Assembly: GCA_964615975.1 (NCBI GenBank)
Contig: CAZTTH010000001.1
Span: 1 to 64,000, forward strand
Source: CAZTTH01 sp964615975
GTDB taxonomy: Bacteria; Verrucomicrobiota; Lentisphaeria; JABSQK01; JAJFLO01
Direction of reading: 5' to 3'
DNA: 64,000 nt
Shown: in pieces, positions 45,965-52,815 of the stretch
Layout of the letters: every line of letters starts with the position of its first letter
Numbering within the stretch: the stretch's first letter is position 1
Notes under the pieces: generated by a model
The model's database searches: none
What the model was told of the DNA's origin: nothing
Seen by the model: only the letters and a program-made list of their open reading frames with translations
Translations under genes and position numbers: made by a program

Positions 45965-46255
45965 ATGAACCCGTCATTATCTCACCGTGCTTTAATTATT
46001 CAGAAAGCGTTGCCATTAGATAAACAACCCGAATTCAGTAAACGCTGGCAATTCTTTCATGATGACTTACATAAAGCTGTAAATTTCCTGAATAGAATTG
46101 AACGAACCATCACACAATTAACTACTTCAACTTACGAAGCCCCATGCAACCCCGATCCTTCATGCGTACCCTTGAACCTACCCCGGAAACCCAATGAATC
46201 GAGTGTCCAATTGCTGGATCGGTGCTACAAGGCTGACGGTTATATCAAAGCCTAA
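45965..46255 (+). CDS. Small island protein of unknown function
   Basis: 96 residues from ATG 45965, 16 nt after the primase stop; longer in-frame starts would lie within the primase gene. GGAG lies 13 nt upstream. The core is a helical segment SLSHRALIIQKALPLDKQPEFSKRWQFFHDDLHKAVNFLNRIERTI, followed by a Pro-rich tail with two cysteines. No family is recognised. Same operon as the replication gene. Confidence 0.5.
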   Translation: MNPSLSHRALIIQKALPLDKQPEFSKRWQFFHDDLHKAVNFLNRIERTITQLTTSTYEAPCNPDPSCVPLNLPRKPNESSVQLLDRCYKADGYIKA

Positions 46256-46285
46256 ACATAATTCAAACTACAAGTGGAGAAGACC

Positions 46286-46459
46286 ATGACACGACAAGAA
46301 GTTATCACCATTTTAGAGCGGATGATTCGCGACGAAAATACCATTGATTATGATCGGATACAGGCGATTGCGGAGTTGGCAAAAATCCAAGGCTTTTATG
46401 CCCCCAATCAATTCATAACCAAACTACAGCCATGCCTTGAATTAATGAACCTCAACTGA
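46286..46459 (+). CDS. Small island protein with a terminase-small-subunit-like motif
   Basis: 57 residues from ATG 46286 (GTGGAGAAG upstream). The sequence VITILERMIRDENTIDYDRIQAIAELAKIQGFYAP can be aligned without gaps with ELLSQLMFNDSLNVADRLRAIEIDCKLAGEFPP in the terminase small-subunit-like protein encoded on the opposite strand next to it. This segment is a common tail of terminase small subunits (helical oligomerisation region). It lacks the DNA-binding N-domain. It might be a decoy or partner of helper-phage TerS. Its 3' end overlaps the 3' end of the TerS gene by 18 nt. Confidence 0.6.
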   Translation: MTRQEVITILERMIRDENTIDYDRIQAIAELAKIQGFYAPNQFITKLQPCLELMNLN

Positions 46460-46942
46460 CAACTTCATGGGTTCCTTAATGCCTTTGACCGTTGTCATGT
46501 GTTCATATACCGATATCGCCCGGGCAGCCGCAATCCTTCGAGAGACCTCCCGCGTACTGATTGTTCCGGGTGGGGTGTTCAAATTCAGGTTTGCATTGTA
46601 GTTTTCAGAACGTATGGGCGGGAACTCCCCGGCCAATTTACAATCGATTTCAATTGCCCTCAACCGATCCGCCACATTCAGGCTGTCATTAAACATCAGT
46701 TGACTTAATAATTCCCGCTTTTCCTGCAATGTCGCAACTTTGCTTTTGGCAACTTCCTTCTGTAGCTCTTTTATTCTGTCCTGAATACCAACATTTTTCA
46801 ACAAAAGCCGGGAAGCTGCCGATGCCGCAATCTTGGGATTTTTCACATTCCACCCGCTTTTCCGATACGCTTCAGCCTTGGAATACCCCTCCGCGATCAA
46901 TTGCGCGAACTTCTCATATCGTGGATGATTGATCACAGACAT
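46442..46942 (-). CDS. terS: Terminase small subunit-like protein (TerS)
   Basis: 166 residues. The N-terminal part follows the Terminase_2 pattern: PRYEKFAQLIAEGYSKAEAYRKSGW, then AASAASRLLLKNVGIQDRIKELQKEV, i.e. a winged-helix-like DNA recognition region plus linker helix, followed by the ADRLRAIEIDCKLAGEFPP segment. TerS recognises pac sites for packaging. A lone terS without large subunit, portal or capsid genes is the known trick of PICIs, which redirect helper-phage packaging to satellite DNA. It lies antisense to the replication operon, convergent with the 57-aa gene. Confidence 0.8.
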   Translation of the reverse strand: MSVINHPRYEKFAQLIAEGYSKAEAYRKSGWNVKNPKIAASAASRLLLKNVGIQDRIKELQKEVAKSKVATLQEKRELLSQLMFNDSLNVADRLRAIEIDCKLAGEFPPIRSENYNANLNLNTPPGTISTREVSRRIAAARAISVYEHMTTVKGIKEPMKLSVEVH

Positions 46943-47015
46943 AATTCCAATTTCTTACATTCATAAGTTTTATACAAAGCATAAGCGACTTAATATAAAC
47001 GCCACTAACTTATCT

Positions 47016-47798
47016 CTAATTTTCCTTCTTCCATTTCCATGGAGGTATCGGGCTGGTGTCTGCCCATAACCCGATCTTTTTTTCACGCGCATCTTGTTCA
47101 GTGGAATTAAAAACCCCTGAACACGGTTTATCATAATTATAACACCATGCTAACCCTTCTTTTAGCATTTGATAATTAACGGTCGTTTCTAAAAGTTTGT
47201 TTTCATCATCAATCAATTCAGTTCCATCATCAATCAATTTTTTTTTATCCAGTAATAACACAATCCCAATATAGAAATCATGTCTTTCTTTTTTTTCACA
47301 TATTACCATAAGTGGAACACTTCCTTGTGTTAGCTCGGAAGACACTAATTTAGTCAAATAAAATTTTGCTTTATATCCATAAGGTTGATCTAATTCTGGT
47401 GCATCAATTCCCTTAAGTCTAATTACGTACAATCCATGATCGTCATCCGATCTGATTTTTAATGTATCTCCGTCAATTATGGATTCTGCCATTCCAGAAA
47501 ACGACATTGTTTCCAATTCGTTTGATTTCACAATCGTTTCTTGTCCAGGAAGTTCTGGTTTTGCTTTTTTATCATCCATCAAACCATCAACCTGTTTAAA
47601 TTTATTATCAGACCAAGACCACTCATAGGTTTTGAATGCACCAAATTTTGTGTCAAGGATTACTATTACCGATTGATTTGCTCTTGCTGTGTGTACTTGA
47701 TACCGTCCAATGTCCACATTTTGTTTATGACAATACCAGTATAGCCACATCGAAAAAGCAAAGAAGAGATAAAGTATAGCTATTTTTATATTGCTCAC
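47016..47798 (-). CDS. Membrane-anchored SNase-fold protein with altered catalytic site
   Basis: 260 residues. One hydrophobic helix at 5-22 anchors or exports it. Residues 105-255 form a thermonuclease (staphylococcal nuclease) fold: SIIDGDTLKI (D109, D111), RLKGIDAPELDQPYG (R127, D132, E135), and NYQMLKEGLAWCYNY with AREKKIGLWAD and PPWKWKK at the end. The second catalytic arginine, usually in DRYGR, falls at F175 in ERHDFYIG, so catalysis may be weak or lost. The gene sits near the right end of the island, on the opposite strand to the replication operon, a usual place for cargo. Possible roles: superinfection exclusion, DNA uptake block or envelope nuclease. All roles are inference. Confidence 0.8.
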   Translation of the reverse strand: MSNIKIAILYLFFAFSMWLYWYCHKQNVDIGRYQVHTARANQSVIVILDTKFGAFKTYEWSWSDNKFKQVDGLMDDKKAKPELPGQETIVKSNELETMSFSGMAESIIDGDTLKIRSDDDHGLYVIRLKGIDAPELDQPYGYKAKFYLTKLVSSELTQGSVPLMVICEKKERHDFYIGIVLLLDKKKLIDDGTELIDDENKLLETTVNYQMLKEGLAWCYNYDKPCSGVFNSTEQDAREKKIGLWADTSPIPPWKWKKEN

Positions 47799-48336
47799 TT
47801 TATCGATATATAATTGTGTTTATGAGTCATTGGGTTGGTTATATCATTAAACAATAAGTGCGATAGCAATGAATTGTTTGAGGGATACTCATCAATTCTT
47901 TATGATTTTTCCTGTGACGATTATAAATTAAATTCGTTATATTCTATGTTCCTTACCATTTAATGGTTGTGAATTTCTCATTATCGTTTGTAGTGATAAC
48001 AAATCACAGACGGTCATTCATCAAGATTTTGATTAAAAATAATCAGAAATTGCCAATCTGGCAACTCATGATAAAATTTCTAAACAACCACTGTACCACC
48101 AAAATAATTGTTATGGATGAGTGGCATATTTTTGTCAGACTCTTTAACACCTTCCGGAAACATCCCCAAAAATATTTTGAACCTACCCCCACAGGTCGTG
48201 ATCGATAATGCCCCCGCCCCCCCTCCATATTAAAACGACCAGCCTAAAGCAGACTGTGGTTGTTATGTGGTTGTTATTCGGGGGCAATGTGGTGGTTTCA
48301 TAAAGTGTCAGATAGGCTTTATTAGCCTCAAATGAA
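47799..48336. other. 538-bp non-coding right end of the island
   Basis: AT-rich, no credible gene in either strand. It holds the right arm-type repeats and a GC-rich patch near 48207-48222 (CCCCCGCCCCCCCT). It may contain the replication origin or packaging signal; I cannot identify one. Confidence 0.5.
48255..48315 (+). repeat. Right arm-type repeats
   Basis: TGTGGTTGTTA is present twice in tandem (48255-48265 and 48266-48276); the 17-bp extended form is identical to 39612-39628. AGTGTCAGATAG (48304-48315) matches the left box with one change. Likely integrase arm-binding sites. Confidence 0.65.
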
Positions 48337-48388
48337 TGGTTACCCCGCCTGGACTCGAACCAGGACAAACAGGATCAAAACCTGTTGT
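48337..48388. repeat. Right attachment repeat within intact tRNA-Gln
   Basis: 52 bp identical to 39538-39589; forms the 3' half of the functional tRNA gene, so this half was restored by the incoming element. Confidence 0.95.
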
Positions 48389-48411
48389 GCTACCGATTAC
48401 ACCACGGGGTA
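48337..48411 (-). tRNA. tRNA-Gln (anticodon TTG)
   Basis: On the minus strand the acceptor stem TACCCCG pairs with CGGGGTA, followed by A73 and encoded CCA (48337-48339). The anticodon stem ACAGG/CCTGT holds loop TTTTGAT, giving anticodon TTG for CAA. The T-arm reads CCTGGTTCGAGTCCAGG. It is intact although an island is integrated in its 3' half. Confidence 0.96.
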
Positions 48412-48543
48412 GGAAAAGGAGGGCGGAAAAAGAAACTCATCACAAACTTAATAATTTTTCTTTCTTTTACAGAACAACCCATATAATGAAAAACGTAAGT
48501 AGAATGTAGAAGTTTCGTTAATCTGCAATCTGAAAAGTGAAAA

Positions 48544-49854
48544 TTAATTATTGTTTTCGACACGCATGATGGCTTGATAAATATTCGCGAACAAAGTTTC
48601 TAATTTATCGAATGGTGTCGATGAATATGCGACCCGGATTACATCGTTAAGCACGATAACTCCGGTCGAATATTCTTTAAGTAATAATTTACGAACGAGT
48701 TCCGGATCGACTTTTTTGGGTTTTAAGCACATGAAATAACCGGAATTGAAGGGCAGGGGATCCCAGGCATTGGTGTATTCAGGATGAGTAGATAATATGA
48801 TTTTAATCTGATCATAGCGCCGTTTCAATGTGGCATATTTCTGGCGTTTTTGCGCTTCATAATCCCGGGAATTGTAGGCCTGGTTTAACAATGCCTGTGA
48901 GATATTCGGGCTGTTGGATATATTGCCACGGATCGCGCCGGCTGTCTTAGCTTCCAATGCGGTATACAAAGCGGGAGTGCCGCCCTTGATGGCATAGGTG
49001 ATAAAACCCACACGAAAACCCCAGACATAATCTTCCTTGGTTGAGCCGTCAATCTTGATGGTAAGGACACGTTCGTGCAGATTCGCCAAATATGGAAAGA
49101 TGGATTCCGTGAGAATACCAGGTTCAAACACCAGGCCGAAATATGCGTCATCGATGATTATGACAATGTTATTGCCAGCATCAGCAGCCTCATAGATGAC
49201 ATCACGGATTTGCTCTGCTTCGGCTGGCGACACCGTATAACCGGTGGGATTGTTGGGGAAGTTCAAAGATACAATCCGTTTACCGGTGGGACCGGTCTGG
49301 AGCAGTTCTTTCAGCCCTGCGACATTGAATCCATTGTTCAGGTTAAAGGTTGGGAAGGTATGAAAACATGTGCCATAAGCGTTTTCGTACATCAACTGAT
49401 AATTTTCCCAGAGCAAATCAGGCGTATAAAAGCGATCACCCTCATTGATAAACAAATAACCACACATGCTCAATCCATGAGTCAACGCACAAGACACTAT
49501 CGGCATACTGATAGCAATATCTTTAAGCGCTGGGTTTTTCTGATAAATCATTTTTTTCCAGGTCGCACGAATATCCGGACGTCCGGGACTGGGCGCATAT
49601 GGGAAGATTTCATTGCTATCCTGGATCACAGCTTGTGAAATACAATCCAGGCACATTGGTGCGCCGTTATCTTCCAAAGCGATACCAATGGTGGCATTAA
49701 CCGCTTTGCCTTTTGCTTCAGCCGCCTGCGCGAGTATGCCCCTTTGTGGAAAGTAAATGGACTTACCGCGTGCCGAGAGCATTTCGGGAAGATAGGGATT
49801 CGCATTTCGAATAATTTCGTTCAACTCGCTTGCTTGGATGTTCAAATCACTCAT
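48544..49854 (-). CDS. PLP-dependent class I/II aminotransferase
   Basis: 436 residues, full-length fold type I enzyme. Seen: YAPSPGRPDIRATWKK near the N-terminus, SLNFPNNPTGYTVS (the Asn contacting PLP), IIIDDAYFGLVFE (Asp-Ala-Tyr), and IDGSTKEDYVWGFRVGF with the aldimine lysine in STKE and the arginine that binds the substrate carboxylate. It is an aspartate/alanine aminotransferase-like enzyme, but the insertions around residues 240-300 do not match a specific named group that I know. It lies upstream of tRNA-Gln in the minus-strand direction, 132 nt away. Substrate unknown. Confidence 0.9.
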   Translation of the reverse strand: MSDLNIQASELNEIIRNANPYLPEMLSARGKSIYFPQRGILAQAAEAKGKAVNATIGIALEDNGAPMCLDCISQAVIQDSNEIFPYAPSPGRPDIRATWKKMIYQKNPALKDIAISMPIVSCALTHGLSMCGYLFINEGDRFYTPDLLWENYQLMYENAYGTCFHTFPTFNLNNGFNVAGLKELLQTGPTGKRIVSLNFPNNPTGYTVSPAEAEQIRDVIYEAADAGNNIVIIIDDAYFGLVFEPGILTESIFPYLANLHERVLTIKIDGSTKEDYVWGFRVGFITYAIKGGTPALYTALEAKTAGAIRGNISNSPNISQALLNQAYNSRDYEAQKRQKYATLKRRYDQIKIILSTHPEYTNAWDPLPFNSGYFMCLKPKKVDPELVRKLLLKEYSTGVIVLNDVIRVAYSSTPFDKLETLFANIYQAIMRVENNN

Positions 49855-50038
49855 TATTATTCCTGTTCTGTTGCTGGGAGTTTAAACCGATTGGTGAATC
49901 AAATACACCTGTCCAATATACCATGAGTTACTGAATTGTAGTATATAACGTTTCGATAACAAGGGATAAATTTCATCATTAAGGCAGGACGCAATCGTCA
50001 TTCATGGATATAATAATAAATTTACGTTTATATGAATC

Positions 50039-52060
50039 ATGGATATCGGTTTCTTAAACCCACAACAACAAAAAGCCATTCAAACCGTCAATGGTCCCCT
50101 CCTGGTGCTGGCTGGCGCCGGCACTGGTAAAACCACGGTGATCACTTATCGAGTGGGCTGGATGCTGAAAAACGGTATCCGTCCGGATCAGATCATGGGA
50201 GTAACATTTACCAATAAAGCGGCAGCGGTGATGAAACAGAAAATCACCCAATTACTACCGGAGGTAAATCATCGCTCAATGTATATTGGCACCTTTCATT
50301 CCTTTGGCTATCGCATGTTGTGGCAGTTTATCGATCGCCTTGGCTACTCTCCTCAATTTGGAATCGCGGATGCGGATGATCAGGAAAAGCTGATCAAGGA
50401 TATCGTCAGGGAAAGCGGCCTTTCAGGTAGCGACTTGAAACTGGACTTTTTTATTCGCGGGATACGCGATGCCAAGAATCGCCAATTGACGGAGAATGAT
50501 ATTCGCCAATCCGGCAGTATGCCGTGGTTTCAAAAATTAGCCGATGTTTATGTTGACTATCAGGCACAATTGAAAAAACAAAATCTGGTGGATTTTGACG
50601 ATTTAATCGCCTTGCCCTGCAAAATCTGGCGGGAATATCCCGAAACCCTGGAAATCTGCCATAAGAGATTTCAATACCTGCTTGTCGATGAATACCAGGA
50701 TACTAATGCCAACCAGAGTCAATTGATTGACCTGTTGGTGGGTATAAAACAAAATGTGTGTGTAGTCGGCGACGACGATCAATCGATTTATGGATGGCGC
50801 GGTGCTGAAGTTAAAAACATACTTTTGTTCAAAGAACGTTATCCTAATGCTGCGGTGATTAAACTTGAACAAAATTATCGGTCAACTACACATGTGCTGG
50901 CGGCAGCAAACAATGTGATCGCGCATAATTTTGAACGTCATCCGAAAGCTTTGTGGACTGCCCGGGAGGATGGGGAACGGTTGCAAATAATTCATCTCGA
51001 AAATGAACAAAAAGAAGCCAAGCTGGTAACCCGCTTGATTGAACATTTACTTTATGAAATGCGCTTGACCTACAAAGACTTTTTAGTATTGATTCGTTCC
51101 AATTTTCAATCCCGTCTCTACGAACTGGCATTTCACGAAAGTCATATTCCCTATCGTATTGTCGGCGCCAAATCATTTTATGAAAGCCGTGAAATCAAGG
51201 ATGCCCTGGCATATTTAAAGATTCTTTATAATCCTCATGATGAGATCAGTTTGTTGCGGATCATCAATGTTCCCGCACGTGGGATTGGGGACAAGACCTT
51301 GGAAAAATTATTGGGATTGCGACAACAGATCAATAAACCCTTATTGATGGTGATGTCGAGTCCCGAAGCACAGAAAATTCTGCCACCCGGTGCCTGGGCG
51401 AAACTGCATGCGTTCAATATGACATTACAACGCTGGCAAATAAATTTTCAACAATCCGGTCGTTTAGCGGAAAAGATCAAAGAGTATTTAACAGACATGG
51501 AGTTTTTCTCGTCAGTCGAACAACTCTATCGGGATAAAGATGAACGCGATCAAAAAGCGCGAAGTGATAACCTGAATGAATTCATTATTTCAGCAACTCT
51601 GCTTGAAGAGCGTCTCGGGCATATGACTTCTCTGAGTGAATTTCTTCAGACGTATGGTTTGATGGATGATCAGGATCGTGTCAAGGAGGAGAATCGAGCA
51701 AGTGGAAATTCGGTTAATTTAATGACCGTGCATGCGGCGAAAGGCACAGAGTTCCCGGTCGTGATAATAGTTGGTTTGGAGGAGGAGTTTTTCCCCCATG
51801 CCCGCTCGCTGGAAGAAAATGGTTTGGAAGAAGAAAGACGCCTGTTTTATGTGGCGTTGACTCGTGCGCAACAAAGGGTATACATGACGTGGGCGCACAC
51901 ACGCGCGAAATTTTATCAGCGTGAAAGGCGCTATCCATCACGTTTTATTCACGAACTTCCGCCCGAACATGTCAATCATACCAAGGAACGAGATATCTTC
52001 CTGCCAGCCAATCCTACTGATGTTGCAGCGGTTTTCGCCGATATGAAAAATCGGTTTTAA
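50039..52060 (+). CDS. UvrD/PcrA/Rep-type SF1A DNA helicase
   Basis: 673 residues. A 3'-5' ATP-driven helicase used in repair and in clearing replication forks. Motifs: Q-motif LNPQQQKAI, Walker A LAGAGTGKTT, Ia FTNKAAAVMKQK, II DEYQDTN, III DDDQSIYGWRGA, IV QNYRSTTHVL, V LMTVHAAKGTEFPVVIIVGLEEEFFPH, VI EEERRLFYVALTRAQ. Length equals Rep more than UvrD/PcrA, which have longer C-terminal tails, so I do not assign a symbol. ATG at 50039 begins MDIGFLNPQQQ as expected. Confidence 0.95.
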   Translation: MDIGFLNPQQQKAIQTVNGPLLVLAGAGTGKTTVITYRVGWMLKNGIRPDQIMGVTFTNKAAAVMKQKITQLLPEVNHRSMYIGTFHSFGYRMLWQFIDRLGYSPQFGIADADDQEKLIKDIVRESGLSGSDLKLDFFIRGIRDAKNRQLTENDIRQSGSMPWFQKLADVYVDYQAQLKKQNLVDFDDLIALPCKIWREYPETLEICHKRFQYLLVDEYQDTNANQSQLIDLLVGIKQNVCVVGDDDQSIYGWRGAEVKNILLFKERYPNAAVIKLEQNYRSTTHVLAAANNVIAHNFERHPKALWTAREDGERLQIIHLENEQKEAKLVTRLIEHLLYEMRLTYKDFLVLIRSNFQSRLYELAFHESHIPYRIVGAKSFYESREIKDALAYLKILYNPHDEISLLRIINVPARGIGDKTLEKLLGLRQQINKPLLMVMSSPEAQKILPPGAWAKLHAFNMTLQRWQINFQQSGRLAEKIKEYLTDMEFFSSVEQLYRDKDERDQKARSDNLNEFIISATLLEERLGHMTSLSEFLQTYGLMDDQDRVKEENRASGNSVNLMTVHAAKGTEFPVVIIVGLEEEFFPHARSLEENGLEEERRLFYVALTRAQQRVYMTWAHTRAKFYQRERRYPSRFIHELPPEHVNHTKERDIFLPANPTDVAAVFADMKNRF

Positions 52061-52206
52061 TGGCAAATACATATTTATAACGATACGATCTTTGTTAAAG
52101 CACATGATTTGGATATTATTATTGTTGGTTCAAAGGCGGTGCGATCGATAAATAGCCATTAGAAATTGAGGCACTGGGCAGTTTTTGGAAAATCTTGGAG
52201 AACAAG

Positions 52207-52655
52207 ATGAATAAACCAACACAAATACTGCAGGTCGAGGATAACTGCATGGACGTCGAATTAACGCATGAAGCCTTTCGCCAGGTTCTGCGGTATGTCA
52301 ACATTCATGTCGCGCCAAATGGTGAAAAGGCATTAAGCTATTTTGGGGGGCTAAAAAAACTTAATTCCATTGATACCAGGAAGCTCCCTGATTTGATTCT
52401 CCTGGATTTAAAACTGCCGGGGATTGATGGATTTGAAGTTTTGCGTCAACTTAAAACAACACCGTTACTCAAACGGCTGCCAATTATCATTCTTACCTCA
52501 TCAAGCGATGAAGGTGATCGGGCACGCGCTTATGACCTTGGGGCCAATGTTATTTGGTCAAGCCGGTCACATTTTCTGGGTTTTTGGAAATGATTCGAAA
52601 AATCCATGAGTATTGGTTGGTGCTTAATATGTATCCACCCGAGGAGTCCGCATGA
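52207..52655 (+). pseudogene. Rcp1-like response regulator with a -1 frameshift
   Basis: Start ATG 52207 with GGAG 7-10 nt upstream. The receiver is normal through ILLDLKLPG (phospho-Asp) and IIILTSSSDEGDRARAYDLGAN. At about 52550 the frame breaks: the zero frame ends with WSSRSHFLGFWK and a stop at 52593, whereas the frame reached by restoring one missing base reads YLVKPVTFSGFLEMIRKIHEYW, then LVLNMYPP, and stops at 52655. That is exactly the missing K-P switch lysine and last helix of Rcp1-like single-domain regulators. Either a recent mutation or a sequencing error. The regulator would serve the phytochrome/GAF-type kinase genes beside it. Confidence 0.85.
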
Positions 52656-52815
52656 ATGGTGTCAACGCTAATTATATATGGTTACTCCATGCCTACCACC
52701 AAAGGATAATGCGGTTAAGTTCGCCGTACGTCAGACGACTAATACTGTCTAATTCTAAACTGAGGTGTAATTTCGATCATCATTTTACCACCATCAAACC
52801 CATGGAGCCGGCACA

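Larger units (their letters stand above)
39538..48388. mobile_element. 8.8-kb integrative element in tRNA-Gln, resembling a phage-inducible chromosomal island (phage satellite)
   Basis: The element lies between two identical 52-bp copies of the 3' part of tRNA-Gln(TTG); recombination between them would release a circle of 8,799 bp. From left to right it contains: a tyrosine integrase, a 497-aa unknown protein (opposite strand), XRE regulator, excisionase-like regulator, a Cys-rich small protein, a primase-helicase, two small unknown proteins, a terminase small subunit (opposite strand), and a membrane-anchored nuclease-fold protein (opposite strand). There is no portal, capsid, tail, lysis or large terminase gene, so it cannot be an autonomous phage. 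Gene content (int, AlpA/Xis, pri-rep, TerS) is the pattern of PICIs, which parasitise helper-phage capsids. That it is a functional satellite is inference. Confidence 0.85.

Noticed and set aside
39538..48388. Island as a complete prophage
   Set aside because: No capsid, portal, tail, lysis or large terminase gene; only 8.8 kb.
39538..48388. Island as an integrative conjugative element
   Set aside because: No relaxase, coupling protein or type IV secretion genes.
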